Part shown: in pieces, positions 49,837-59,349 of the stretch
Layout: each line of letters opens with the position of its first letter
How positions within the stretch are numbered: position 1 is the first letter of the stretch
Assembly: GCA_963817025.1 (NCBI GenBank)
Contig: CAWFML010000004.1
Location: 1,550,001 to 1,614,000 of the forward strand
Length of the DNA stretch: 64,000 bases
Direction: 5' to 3'
Source of the DNA: JACMLC01 sp963817025
GTDB lineage: Bacteria; Acidobacteriota; Blastocatellia; Pyrinomonadales; Pyrinomonadaceae
Made by a program: the position numbers and the translations under genes
The notes under the pieces: model-generated
Told to the model about the DNA's origin: nothing
Database searches by the model: none
The model's input: the letters and a program-made list of their open reading frames with translations, nothing else

Positions 49837-50358
49837 TTAGGCAGCGGTGAAGTGTGAGAAATGTTTTCGCAGACGCGCTTCGGGCAGTGGAAGCCGCGCG
49901 GCTTCTTCTTTGATGACGCACCATTCGGGCACGCCGTTGTTGGAGCGCACCAGCAACAGTTCTTCATCCAACGCGCGTTTGCCGAAGTGGCCGATGCGCC
50001 CGCAGGCGAGTCCGCCGCCGCGCACAAAACCGTCTGCGGGCGCACGCGGCCAGCCCGCTTCGACTATCAGAGCGCGCACGCCTGAGCGAAAAGTCAGGCG
50101 CGTTCCGACCATCGTCGCGCTGCCGACGCGGAAACGGTGGCCCTCTTCCTTCTCGATGCGAATGCTGTTTCCCGCGCGATTGGCTTCGCCCGCAAGTATC
50201 GTCAGAGTTGACAGCAGCCACTCTATGCCCGTCCGGCGCATCAGGTCGTTTGAGGCGCGCAAGGCTATGTACTCGGCTATGTCGCCGCGCCCGCTATCAA
50301 GGGCGCGCCGCTCTGCCTCGGCCAGTGCCCGCGCCCATGCTTCATCCAATTCGCTCAC
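49837..50358 (-). CDS. hypothetical protein, 173 aa
   Basis: The start is GTG 50358. The N-terminal part is helical (EAWARALAEAERRAL). The middle has paired strands (HRFRVGSATMVGTRLTFRSG in parts), a Gly-rich FVRGGGLACGRIGHFGKR and a conserved-looking VPEWCVIKEEAARLP. There is no signal peptide. The family is not recognised. It is divergent from the acid phosphatase gene. Confidence 0.6.
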   Translation of the reverse strand: MSELDEAWARALAEAERRALDSGRGDIAEYIALRASNDLMRRTGIEWLLSTLTILAGEANRAGNSIRIEKEEGHRFRVGSATMVGTRLTFRSGVRALIVEAGWPRAPADGFVRGGGLACGRIGHFGKRALDEELLLVRSNNGVPEWCVIKEEAARLPLPEARLRKHFSHFTAA

Positions 50359-50368
50359 GTTTCAAGCA

Positions 50369-50460
50369 TAAAGGCGAAAGAGAAAAAGTGAAAGCCGGAG
50401 CGCATTGAAAAGATGTCTAATTCTTTTTTGCCTTTTACCTTTTTCCTTTTACCTTTCCAC
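50369..50460. repeat. inverted repeat between divergent genes, AAAGGTAAAAG word family
   Basis: The left arm (50369-50392) is purine-rich and the right arm (50429-50458) pyrimidine-rich with CCTTTTACCTTTT words. It is one of the few copies that do not abut a stop codon. Confidence 0.6.
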
Positions 50461-50517
50461 AGGTGTTATGATGCCGCTCGATTTCTCCCTATCAAAATCC
50501 ACGCTTTGAGGCACTGT

Positions 50518-51354
50518 ATGAAATTTAAGAAGATTCATGGTCTGCGCGGGGCAGGGTTTATTCTCGCGCTGGTGATCTCTGCATATTCCGGCGCAACCTT
50601 TCTGGGCCACAATTCGACGGCGCAGCAAACGGCAACCGCGCCCGACAATGAATACATGGTAGGCGCAACGCTCTGGCATCAGACCGCCGCAGAGTTTCGC
50701 GCGCTCACTTATCAGTCCTTCAATTATGCGCGGCTGCTCTTCGATCAGGATTTGAAGACCATGCGTCGCAATAAGATGAAGCGCGCGGTGGTGGTGGATG
50801 TGGATGACACTGTGCTGGACAATAGCCGTTACCAGTCCGCGCTTATCCTGCGTCGCAGGAATTACGGCGCGTCTGCTTTTACGGAGTGGTGCAAGGTGGC
50901 GGAAGCGCCGGAAACGCCGGGCGCGCTCGCCTTTCTCAAGTATGTGCATTCGAAGGGCGCGCGGATTTTTTACGTCTCGAATCGCGGCCAGGCGGACAAG
51001 GCATGCACGACTGAGAATTTGAACAAGCTCGGATTCCCTGATGTGAGTGACGAGACGCTGCTCTTTAGAACCGATACGTCGAGCAAAGAAGCGCGCCGCC
51101 AGATGGTCATGCAAAAGCACAGAATCGTGCTCCTGATCGGCGACAACCTGAATGACCTGGCGCAGGTCTTTGAGAAGAAATCCATCGCGGAAAGATTCGC
51201 TGCCGTTGACCAGATGCGAAACGAGTTTGGCAAGCGATTCATAGTCCTTCCGAATGCCATGTACGGCGAATGGGAAGGCGCGGTCTACGAATACCAGAAT
51301 CTTTCGGATGCGGATAAAGCCGCCAAAAGAAGAAATACTCTGAAGGATTTTTAG
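50518..51354 (+). CDS. HAD-family acid phosphatase, lipoprotein e(P4)/class B-like
   Basis: ATG 50518 gives 278 residues; an upstream in-frame stretch is encoded by the repeat and is not used. A signal segment (about 10-30) is followed by ATLWHQTAAEFRAL. The HAD nucleophile motif is DVDDTVLD near residue 95. A Ser/Thr motif YVSNRG and the C-terminal GDNLND metal site follow. It resembles 5'-nucleotidase P4-type phosphatases of the outer membrane or periplasm. The phosphatase gene at 51517 follows. Confidence 0.88.
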   Translation: MKFKKIHGLRGAGFILALVISAYSGATFLGHNSTAQQTATAPDNEYMVGATLWHQTAAEFRALTYQSFNYARLLFDQDLKTMRRNKMKRAVVVDVDDTVLDNSRYQSALILRRRNYGASAFTEWCKVAEAPETPGALAFLKYVHSKGARIFYVSNRGQADKACTTENLNKLGFPDVSDETLLFRTDTSSKEARRQMVMQKHRIVLLIGDNLNDLAQVFEKKSIAERFAAVDQMRNEFGKRFIVLPNAMYGEWEGAVYEYQNLSDADKAAKRRNTLKDF

Positions 51355-51361
51355 CACGCTT

Positions 51362-51457
51362 TTCTTTGCGCCTTCTCTCTGGTCTTTGCGCCTTTGCGAG
51401 AAACACAATCATTTCACGCTGGTGGCGCAAACAAAGAAAAACTCAAGGCGCAAAGGA
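51362..51457. repeat. intergenic inverted repeat, CTTTGCGCC / GGCGCAAAGG words
   Basis: The left arm (about 51362-51404) with CTTTGCGCCTT and GTCTTTGCGCCTTTGCG is complementary to 51422-51457 with GGTGGCGCAAAC and GGCGCAAAGG. It starts about seven bases after the preceding stop. Confidence 0.75.
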
Positions 51458-51516
51458 GTTGAAGCATTCACTGTCTTGTATTTTAAGATGGTCTCTTAAT
51501 ATTTACCTGAGCAAGC

Positions 51517-53298
51517 ATGAGACATTTTAAAGCGCGCCGCATTTTGATTCTGGCTCTCTCGCTGCTGGTCGTCAGCGCTCTGCTGACGGGGATTATCGCG
51601 CAGCAGAAACGGCAACGCGCCAACTCTATTTCGACCAGCCAGACTTCCGCGCGCCCGCGCCCGCGCCTGGTGCTGCTCATCGTCGTGGATCAGTTTCGTT
51701 ATGATTTTCTCGAACGCTTCGACGATCTTTTTGTGGCTCAGGGCATCAAGCGTCTGCTGCGCGACGGCGCGTCGTGGTCTGAAGCAAATTATGACCACGC
51801 GCCGACCTACACAGCGCCCGGTCACGCCTCTTTGATGACCGGCACATGGGGCAGCGAGCATGGCATCATCGCCAACAACTGGTTCGAGCGTGAGACGGGC
51901 AAGCGTGTGTCAAGCGTGACGGATGATGCGACGCTGCTTCTGGGCGGCAGAGAAGGCGAGAAAGGCTCAAGCCCGCGCCGACTGCTCGCTTCGACCCTCA
52001 CAGATGAGATGCGGCTTGCCACCAACGACCGCTCGAAGGCGATTGGCATCTCGATGAAAAATCGCTCGGCCATTCTTCCCGCAGGTCGCCACGCCAACGC
52101 AGCCTACTGGTTCAGCACGAACACCGGAAACATGGTTTCCAGCACTTACTATTTCAAAAGCCTGCCCGCCTGGGTCGAACGCTTTAATGCCGGACGGATG
52201 GCAGAAAAGTTTTACGGGATGCGCTGGGACAGATTGCTGTCTGAAGATTTATACCGGAAGCACGCGGGCGCGGATGCTCCGGCGTGGGAAAACATAGGCA
52301 CGGCGAAAGATACAAACACCTTTCCGCACATCGTCAAGGGCGGGGCCACTTCCGCCAACTCGAAGACCTTCTATCAAGCTCTAGAATATACGCCGTTCAC
52401 CAACGACCTGCTTGTCGCGTTTGCAAAGCAAGCTATTACAAATGAGTCTCTCGGCGCGGATATGGACACGGACTTTCTGTCCGTCAGTTTCTCGGCCAAT
52501 GATTATGTGGGGCATCGTTTTGGTCCATACAGCCATGAAGCGATGGATGTCACCCTGCGCGTGGATCGCAGTATCGCAGCCCTGCTTGATGAAGTGGATG
52601 CGCGCGTCGGCCTGGAGAACACGCTCGTCGTCTTCACAGCCGATCATGGCGTCGCGCCGATTCCCGAACACGCAGAGGCCATCAATCTTCCCGGCAGGCG
52701 CATCCCGGCAGCCGAGGTGGTCAAAGCCGTGACAGCCGCCGTCAAAGAGCATTACGGAAGAAAGAATACGGACGACTATATACAGAACTTTAAGTACAAT
52801 AACGAAGACCGTGGCGGCTTTATCAACGGCAACTTTTATTTCAACAGGGCTGCCTTAAAACGTGATGGAATTAACGCTGAAGAGTTTGCGCGTCATGTAG
52901 GAGAAGCGGCGTTGAGAGTGCCCGGCACCGCGCGTTATTTTACGCGCGGTCAGCTTGAAGGCGGCGCTGTTTCGGATTCGGATGTCGTCATGCGCCGTGT
53001 GCTGCACGGCTTTCATCCTGCGCGGAGCGGCGATGTGGTGATTATTTATCAACCGTATGGCATCGAGTTCAGCGAGCCTGATGACCCTGCGGACACGCCA
53101 GCGGCTGCGACGCACGGCTCGCCTTATTCTTATGACACGCATGTGCCGTTGATTATCATGGGCAGCGGTTTCAAGGGCGGACGCTATTTGGAAGCCGCGA
53201 CGCCTGCCGACATCGCCCCGACGCTGGCGGAGATGCTGGGCATTCAGAAGCCAAGCAACGCGACCGGGCGCGTGCTCATCGAGGGAATCAAACGATGA
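51517..53298 (+). CDS. alkaline phosphatase superfamily protein (PafA/nucleotide-pyrophosphatase type)
   Basis: The 593-residue protein has an N-terminal membrane or signal segment (about 8-25), then LLIVVDQFRYDF with a metal-binding Asp. The nucleophile Thr is in TYTAPGHASLMTG. VFTADHGVAPIPEHA and YDTHVPLIIMG carry the second set of metal ligands. It is periplasmic and releases phosphate from monoesters or diesters. It lies behind the acid phosphatase gene and may share a phosphate-scavenging role. Confidence 0.9.
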   Translation: MRHFKARRILILALSLLVVSALLTGIIAQQKRQRANSISTSQTSARPRPRLVLLIVVDQFRYDFLERFDDLFVAQGIKRLLRDGASWSEANYDHAPTYTAPGHASLMTGTWGSEHGIIANNWFERETGKRVSSVTDDATLLLGGREGEKGSSPRRLLASTLTDEMRLATNDRSKAIGISMKNRSAILPAGRHANAAYWFSTNTGNMVSSTYYFKSLPAWVERFNAGRMAEKFYGMRWDRLLSEDLYRKHAGADAPAWENIGTAKDTNTFPHIVKGGATSANSKTFYQALEYTPFTNDLLVAFAKQAITNESLGADMDTDFLSVSFSANDYVGHRFGPYSHEAMDVTLRVDRSIAALLDEVDARVGLENTLVVFTADHGVAPIPEHAEAINLPGRRIPAAEVVKAVTAAVKEHYGRKNTDDYIQNFKYNNEDRGGFINGNFYFNRAALKRDGINAEEFARHVGEAALRVPGTARYFTRGQLEGGAVSDSDVVMRRVLHGFHPARSGDVVIIYQPYGIEFSEPDDPADTPAAATHGSPYSYDTHVPLIIMGSGFKGGRYLEAATPADIAPTLAEMLGIQKPSNATGRVLIEGIKR

Positions 53299-53307
53299 AA
53301 GAAAATA

Positions 53308-53406
53308 AGATTAGCCGCAGAGTGCACAGCGGCAAAACCAACCATTTCAAATTTGAGATTTGAGATTTGAAATTATTTAAATCTCTGTGCGCTCTGTGTC
53401 TAATCT
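53308..53406. repeat. intergenic inverted repeat, CACAGAG word family
   Basis: The left arm AGATTAGCCGCAGAGTG and onward (53308-53330) is complementary to 53383-53406. The centre is a palindromic TTTGAGATTTGAGATTTGAAA stretch (in parts). It follows a stop codon by nine bases. Confidence 0.8.
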
Positions 53407-53420
53407 TCTAAAATATTGTG

Positions 53421-56084
53421 ATGAAAAATAAATTATCTATCTTTTGCCTGCTCTTTATTCTCATTAATAGTTTGACGGACTCGACCGTCGCGCAGCCGCG
53501 TCGCGGCGGCAATAAGCCTGATGGCGCGACCAGCTCTCTGGTCAAGAATGAGAAGGAAGAACTGGACGCAGCGATTGCGCTTGCGCCTGCCGAGCGGATT
53601 GCGAAATTAAAAGCTTTCGTCGCGGCTCATCCGCGCTCGGCTCTGAAGTCGCGCGCTCTGGAATTGATCGTCAGCGCGCGTGCTGCGCTCGCTGATGAGC
53701 GATTGCAGGCGGGCGATGCTGCGGGCGGCATAGAGCAGTTCAAGCTCGCTCTGACAGAGATTCCGCAAGGGATGTCGGATGAGCTTTTTACAAAAGTCGT
53801 TGGACAAATGCCTCCCAATCTTTTCCTGCGCGGCGAGCGCGTGGCCTCGATAGAAATAGCAAGACTGATAGAAGAGCGCATCAAGGAAGACCCGAAGCGG
53901 CTCCTTCTGATAGCGGCTTTTTATCTGGGCGTCGAAGCGGCAGACGACGCGCTGCGCGTGGCCGATGCGGCCATCAAGCTTGCGCCGGAGATGTCTGCGG
54001 CTTATCAGGCGCGTGCCGCAGCGCATCGCATCGCGCTCAGGCTCGAAGAATCTGCTGCGGATTACGCACGCGCGGTCGAGCTTGACCCGAAATCCGATGG
54101 AGCGCGCCGCAGCCTTGCAGACCTGCGCCGCGCGATGGGCAAAAACGAAGAGGCTCTCCTGCTTTACCGCGCGCGTTTGCAGGTGGATGCGACGGACGAG
54201 TTCGCGCGTGCGGGTCTGGTCGTTTCATTATTCGAGCTTGGGAAAAAGGAAGAGGCAGAGCGCGAGTTGGAAACGGCCCTCAAGGAGCTGCCCAACAGCC
54301 TCGCGCTGCTGACGGGCGCGGCCTACTGGTTTGCCGCGCATAACGAGAGCGCGCGGGCTGTGGAACTGGCGCGCAAAGCCGTCGAGATCGAGCCGCGTTA
54401 TACGTGGGGACATATCGCGCTGGCCCGCGCGCTCGTCGCGCAAAAGCGCACGATGGAGGCAGAGCGCACGCTTTTGATGGCGCGATATTACGGAAGATTT
54501 CCCACACTCGATTATGAGATGGCGGCAGTGCTCGCGGAGGCAGGTCTCTATGGCGAAGCCGCGACCGCTCTCTCTTCATCCTTCACAGTCAAAGACGAGC
54601 AGCTTGAAACCTATCTGGCAGGACGCCTGCTCGCACGCGCCAGCAGCTTTACGGAACTCTTAGCGCCCGAACGCCGCGCCAGCATTTTTCAGTTTACTGC
54701 TGCCGATACCGAGAGCGGCGCACGCAGGCTCAAATCACTGCTCGCGCTGACCTCTGCACTGAATCCTGCGGCAGGACGCACGGCAATCAAAGAAGCGGAC
54801 GTGTTGCTCGCGGCGCGCGAGTTTATCGCCGGAGAAGACGAGATGCGAGCCTTTCGCAGGCTCTATGTCGCCAGCCGCTTGATTGAATACAATGTCGCTC
54901 TGCCGAAGGCTTTCGAGATGCTCGAAGCCATCACGGGTGAAGTCGAAAGCGCGCTCGGCACACCTAACGCTTCGGTCGCGGTGATGGCTGAAGAGCTGCG
55001 CAACGCGCGGGCGAGCGCCAACACGCAAGGCTCTACGCTGAATGTTCCGACCATCCCGCGCAATACTCTGTCGAACATTATGCGCGGTCGCATAGAAGAC
55101 CTCGCAGGGTGGACGCTCTTCAATCAGGACAAGGCTGCCGAAGCCGTCGTGCGGCTCAGGCGTGCGACGAGCGTTTTGCCGGAGAACAGCATCTGGTGGC
55201 GCACAGCCATGTGGCACTTAGGCGCATCGCTCGACGCGAGCGGCAAACAGCAGGACGCGCTCGAAGCTTACTACAAGAGTTATAGAGGCACTGGCCCAGA
55301 CCCCACGCGGCGCGCTGTCATAGAAGCGTTGTATCGCAGAGTCAACGGCTCGCTCGACGGTCTAGACGCCAAGATAGGCGCTGCGCCCGTCATCGCTTCA
55401 AACATCAACCCGCCGGCCACCTCTACGCCATCACAGAGCGCGACGGAAGCGAACGGAACTGATGAGGCGAAAACAGTCGAAGCCCGGCGACCAGAGCCGA
55501 CGACTGACGCAATGCCAACGCCTGAGACAACGCAGACTCTACCAGCCCCCACTCCGGCACCAGAGCCGACGCCATCCCCGACACCCGAACCGACCCCAAC
55601 AGCGATGCCTGAGCCGACTCCGAAGGCGACGCCTGAGCCGACGCCCGCGCCAACGCCTGTCGAAGTCCAGCCCGGCCCGCCGGAGCCTGCTGGCAATGAC
55701 GAACCGCCCGCCACTCCGACCCGGACTCCGCAACCGGCAGAGGCTGCGCCCGAATCAGCCGCGAACAGGCAAGGGCGCAAGCGGCGCGTGACGAGCGACA
55801 GCAAATGCAACATCAACGTCAGCGAGCAAACCCTGACGATACAGAACGCCGGCGGCTCTGCTCTCATCACCGTCACACTCGACGGACTCGATTCGACAGA
55901 TCAGGTGACAGCCACCACCAGCGACTGGTCTGCCCTCGCAGTCTTCCCCGAACCCAGAAGCGGCGCGGCGTCCAGCAACACAGTCACCTTCTCCGTCGCC
56001 CCCATCAGCAAAAAGACAGGTCTCTTTACCATCACCTTCAAATCGCCCTGCGGCGCGAAGGATGTGACCGTGACTGTGAAATAA
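53421..56084 (+). CDS. secreted TPR protein with Pro/Glu/Thr linker and C-terminal beta domain
   Basis: ATG 53421 gives 887 residues; a GTG codon lies just before. A signal peptide (about 1-24) is followed by some 600 residues of tetratricopeptide-type helices (for example AAYQARAAAHRIALRLEESAADYARA in parts). A low-complexity PEPTP linker (about 680-795) precedes a C-terminal BACON-like domain (CNINVSEQTLTIQNAGG in parts) with two Cys. It is probably periplasmic or surface-exposed and acts as a scaffold. The partner is unknown. Confidence 0.82.
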   Translation: MKNKLSIFCLLFILINSLTDSTVAQPRRGGNKPDGATSSLVKNEKEELDAAIALAPAERIAKLKAFVAAHPRSALKSRALELIVSARAALADERLQAGDAAGGIEQFKLALTEIPQGMSDELFTKVVGQMPPNLFLRGERVASIEIARLIEERIKEDPKRLLLIAAFYLGVEAADDALRVADAAIKLAPEMSAAYQARAAAHRIALRLEESAADYARAVELDPKSDGARRSLADLRRAMGKNEEALLLYRARLQVDATDEFARAGLVVSLFELGKKEEAERELETALKELPNSLALLTGAAYWFAAHNESARAVELARKAVEIEPRYTWGHIALARALVAQKRTMEAERTLLMARYYGRFPTLDYEMAAVLAEAGLYGEAATALSSSFTVKDEQLETYLAGRLLARASSFTELLAPERRASIFQFTAADTESGARRLKSLLALTSALNPAAGRTAIKEADVLLAAREFIAGEDEMRAFRRLYVASRLIEYNVALPKAFEMLEAITGEVESALGTPNASVAVMAEELRNARASANTQGSTLNVPTIPRNTLSNIMRGRIEDLAGWTLFNQDKAAEAVVRLRRATSVLPENSIWWRTAMWHLGASLDASGKQQDALEAYYKSYRGTGPDPTRRAVIEALYRRVNGSLDGLDAKIGAAPVIASNINPPATSTPSQSATEANGTDEAKTVEARRPEPTTDAMPTPETTQTLPAPTPAPEPTPSPTPEPTPTAMPEPTPKATPEPTPAPTPVEVQPGPPEPAGNDEPPATPTRTPQPAEAAPESAANRQGRKRRVTSDSKCNINVSEQTLTIQNAGGSALITVTLDGLDSTDQVTATTSDWSALAVFPEPRSGAASSNTVTFSVAPISKKTGLFTITFKSPCGAKDVTVTVK

Positions 56085-56114
56085 AAGTTATGCTGCCGAG
56101 AGGCACGCAATATT

Positions 56115-56846
56115 ATGAAAGATTTGACCTCACAAATCGACGCGGGAATGAATTGGGAGACCTACAACAGGTTTTACCGTAAGCCCAAAAGATACCTCCG
56201 AAAGCCTCAACTGCCTGAGACAGAGAAGGTCACGGAATTCTTTGTGGAAAAACTGTCCAAACTTTTCCCAAATGGTTTTTTCTCAATCTCGCTTGAAGTA
56301 GGGTATGCCCATCACAGCAAGATTTACGTGACCGGAGTGATTAAAACAGAAATCGGGTCGCAACGTTTCGAGTGTGTTGCGACATGGCAAGCGAAAGAAA
56401 ATAGCTTTGAGGGGGACATCAGGTTTAAGCCAGCACCAGACCACGAAGATTTATGGAAAGAGTACGATTATCACATAGACCTTTATAAGTTTTATCTTGA
56501 AATGGCATTAAAGGCTAATGGCTTTTTCTATGCGATTCTGGGAGCTATCTTTTCTTTTGTGCTCACGAGAGGGATACCCGCCGCAAGCGTCAAGCTCATT
56601 GTTGTCTCATTACTGATTCCGATTCTGATGAGTCTGGCGTTCGCGTGGACGTTCATTCGCGGCGCTAAATTATCGGAGCAAGTGAGATGGACGATCAATG
56701 TGATAAAGAGCCAGCTCAAAATCGAAAGAGCGCCTGACGTGCAAATCCTCTCCGAGTTGCTTCGCATTTTCGGCTGTATATTTGTTCTGGTCGGGGCGAT
56801 TATAATCGTAGTAATGATTTTGATCTGGTACGGAAAGTTTTCCTGA
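56115..56846 (+). CDS. hypothetical membrane protein, 243 aa
   Basis: A soluble N-terminal part of about 135 residues (charged, with TYNRFYRKPKRY and SISLEVGYAHHSKIYVTGVI in parts) is followed by three hydrophobic helices (about 137-155, 158-178 and 218-238). It is more AT-rich than its neighbours. Position 30 bases after the TPR gene suggests shared transcription, but composition suggests later arrival. I recognise no family. Confidence 0.65.
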   Translation: MKDLTSQIDAGMNWETYNRFYRKPKRYLRKPQLPETEKVTEFFVEKLSKLFPNGFFSISLEVGYAHHSKIYVTGVIKTEIGSQRFECVATWQAKENSFEGDIRFKPAPDHEDLWKEYDYHIDLYKFYLEMALKANGFFYAILGAIFSFVLTRGIPAASVKLIVVSLLIPILMSLAFAWTFIRGAKLSEQVRWTINVIKSQLKIERAPDVQILSELLRIFGCIFVLVGAIIIVVMILIWYGKFS

Positions 56847-56860
56847 TTCAGCCTCTTTGC

Positions 56861-58738
56861 TTAACCTCTATTAGCTTCCGCTTCCTCATAAAGCCGGTTA
56901 ATCACATCTCTATATTTCTCATCCACGATGCGGCGTTTGACTTTAAGTGTGGGCGTCAGCTCGCCGCCGTCAATCGTCAGCTCGTCTTTTAAGAGCGCGA
57001 TGCGTTTGACGCGTTCGTATTGAGCTAAATCTTGCGTCAGCGAGTCTACCTGTCGCTGGAAGAGGTCTAGGATACGCGGGTGATTGATAAGCTCCGCAGG
57101 CTCTCGCTCTGTGATACCTTTCAATTCCGCATAGGAGTGAAGCTGTTCCCAGTCAGGGACAATCAGGGCCGCTGGAAACTTGCGCTCGTTGCCGATGAGC
57201 ACGACCTGATTGACGAAGCGCGAGCCTTTGATGAGCTGCTCGATGGGTTGCGGGGCGATATACTTGCCGCCCGAAGTTTTAAATAATTCCTTCTTGCGGT
57301 CTGTGATGCGCAAGAATCCGTCTTGGTCCAGAACGCCTATGTCGCCGGTCTTGAACCAGCCGTCCTCAGACAACACCGCGCTCGTCGCTTCCGGCTTGTT
57401 GTAATAGCCGACCATGATATTTGGCCCGCGCGTTTCTATCTCGCCGTCTGCTGCGATTCTGACTTCGACATTTCTGATGGGCTTTCCAACCGTGCCGATG
57501 CGATTATCTTCCAGCCGCCCGGCAGTGATGACCGGCGAGGTTTCCGTCAAACCGTAGCCCTGCACAATCGGCAGCCCCGCGCCCGCAAAAATATATCCAA
57601 TCTCGTCCGACAGGGCCGCGCCGCCCGAAATAAAGAGCCGCGCACGCCCGCCAAGCGCCGCATGCCATTTGGCGAAGACGAGCCGCGTGGCAAGCTTATA
57701 TTTAAGCGCGAGCAGCATTGGAACTTTTTTATGATTCAGAGCATGCTGAGCGTAAGCTTTGCCGACCGTGACAGCCCACGCGAGAATAGAGGCTTTGGCT
57801 TTGCCTTCCGCCGCCGCCCGCTCTTTGATGCGCGCGTAAATTTTCTCGAACAGTCGCGGCACGCCGACAAAAATCGTCGGGCGCACTTCGCGGAAATTCT
57901 CTCCAACCTTTTCCAGCGACTCCGCGTAGTAAATGCTCATCCCGTGATGCATGTACATGTACATCGCTAGGCGTTCGAGGACATGCGAGAGCGGCAGCAC
58001 GGAGAGCGCGACATCCTGCACGCCGAAAGAGAGATGGCCCGAAGAATCAATCAGATTCGAGACGAGATTTGAATGCCGCAGCATCACTCCCTTCGGCTCG
58101 CCCGTCGTCCCGGAAGTGTAGATAATCGTCGCCAGATCATCAGGCTTGGCCGCGCGTGCCAGCTCTTCAGAAAGCTGCGGCCTCTCTTCAGAGAGCTTGC
58201 GTCCCAGCTCTTCGACCTCTGCGAGCGAGAGCGCGTTTTCCTCTTCAACGCCTTCCTTATCGAAGAAGATAAAACGCTCGACGCCCCTGCAATCTTTAAT
58301 CTCTTCGCGGATGCGTTCCAGAGCTTCACGATTCTGGATGACGAGCACGCGCGCCCCGCAATCGTTGAGGATGTAGCAGACCTGCGACGGCGATTGCGTC
58401 GTGTAGATCGGAACATCTATCGCGCCCGCGAACTGGCAACCGGCATCCGTCAAGCTCCATTCGGGACAGTTGGCCGATAGCAACGCAACGCGGTCGCCAT
58501 GCTTGATGCCGAGCGAGTAGAGACCGAGCGCGATGTGGCGCGAGCGCAAGAGCATCTCATCCGAAGAGATATGTTGCCACACGCCGTCCCTTTTATAGTT
58601 GAGCATGTCCGGCTTGTTGTGCTCGCGCACAGTGTGCTCGAACATCTCCGCCAGCGTGGTCGGCTCGCCCTCGTCGAGGGGGATGCGAGCGGGGCGCGCG
58701 GTTTCAACTCCGGCGGCGGCTGTTTGAAGCTGGTGCAT
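56861..58738 (-). CDS. long-chain fatty acid-CoA ligase
   Basis: From ATG 58738 it encodes 625 residues. AMP-binding motif IIYTSGTTGEPKGVMLRH, the QGYGLTETSPV motif and the GWFKTGDIG / DRKKELFKTSGGKYIAPQ C-terminal hinge region are all visible. It activates long-chain fatty acids to acyl-CoA via acyl-AMP. The ATG shares its A with the TGA of the TetR gene, so the two are translationally coupled. A longer frame to 58822 is possible but overlaps the regulator. Confidence 0.93.
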   Translation of the reverse strand: MHQLQTAAAGVETARPARIPLDEGEPTTLAEMFEHTVREHNKPDMLNYKRDGVWQHISSDEMLLRSRHIALGLYSLGIKHGDRVALLSANCPEWSLTDAGCQFAGAIDVPIYTTQSPSQVCYILNDCGARVLVIQNREALERIREEIKDCRGVERFIFFDKEGVEEENALSLAEVEELGRKLSEERPQLSEELARAAKPDDLATIIYTSGTTGEPKGVMLRHSNLVSNLIDSSGHLSFGVQDVALSVLPLSHVLERLAMYMYMHHGMSIYYAESLEKVGENFREVRPTIFVGVPRLFEKIYARIKERAAAEGKAKASILAWAVTVGKAYAQHALNHKKVPMLLALKYKLATRLVFAKWHAALGGRARLFISGGAALSDEIGYIFAGAGLPIVQGYGLTETSPVITAGRLEDNRIGTVGKPIRNVEVRIAADGEIETRGPNIMVGYYNKPEATSAVLSEDGWFKTGDIGVLDQDGFLRITDRKKELFKTSGGKYIAPQPIEQLIKGSRFVNQVVLIGNERKFPAALIVPDWEQLHSYAELKGITEREPAELINHPRILDLFQRQVDSLTQDLAQYERVKRIALLKDELTIDGGELTPTLKVKRRIVDEKYRDVINRLYEEAEANRG

Positions 58739-59349
58739 CAGGCGCTCACTCCGTTCAAGAAAATGTCCAGCACCTGATCGGCCATCGGCGCGAGTTTGTA
58801 ACGTCGCTTCGACAGAATCCAATTCGTAGCCATCTCGTCCAATGCTCCGAACAAAATTTTAGAAACCACCTTGGCATTCAGCTCCTTGCGAAAGAAGCCC
58901 GCCTGCTGGCCCTCTTCGAGCGTTGCGCGAATGAGGCCGAGATAATTGGCAAAGCCCGCTGCGGAAAACTCTTCCATAAACTTTGTCGAGCCGCGCAGCT
59001 CTACCTGAAAGACGACCGCAAGATCGCGGTCTGCGCCGAGACCTTCGAGATGCAGGTAGGCGATGCGGCGCAATTTCTCGCGCGGGTCTTCTATCTCCGC
59101 CAGCTCCTGCCGCGCCTTCGCAATCGCTTCGTCAACCGTGCGGTCAAAGATGGAATGGAGTATCTCTTCCTTGCTTTTGAAATAGAGATAGACAGTGCCG
59201 TCTGCGACGCCTGCCGCGCTGGCGATGTCCGCGACCTTCGAGTTGAAATATCCGTTGCTCGCAAAGATGCTGGTGGCTGCGCGCAGGATTGCTTCGCGTT
59301 TGTCTGCGACCGCCGGGCGGACGGATGAAAGAGAACGGGCTGAACGCAT
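58738..59349 (-). CDS. TetR family regulator, FadR-like
   Basis: The 203-residue protein has a TetR_N helix-turn-helix (about 17-62; ADIASAAGVADGTVYLYFKSKEEIL in parts) and a helical ligand-binding half. It is the first gene of an operon with an acyl-CoA ligase, the same arrangement as fadR-lcfA in Bacillus subtilis. A 20-bp palindrome 147 bases upstream matches the known FadR-type operator almost fully. It is therefore likely to sense long-chain acyl-CoA and to control its own operon. Confidence 0.88.
   Translation of the reverse strand: MRSARSLSSVRPAVADKREAILRAATSIFASNGYFNSKVADIASAAGVADGTVYLYFKSKEEILHSIFDRTVDEAIAKARQELAEIEDPREKLRRIAYLHLEGLGADRDLAVVFQVELRGSTKFMEEFSAAGFANYLGLIRATLEEGQQAGFFRKELNAKVVSKILFGALDEMATNWILSKRRYKLAPMADQVLDIFLNGVSA

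Noticed and set aside
50413..50517. A longer N-terminus for the acid phosphatase
   Set aside because: The additional residues are translated from the pyrimidine arm of a repeat. ATG 50518 directly precedes a normal signal segment.
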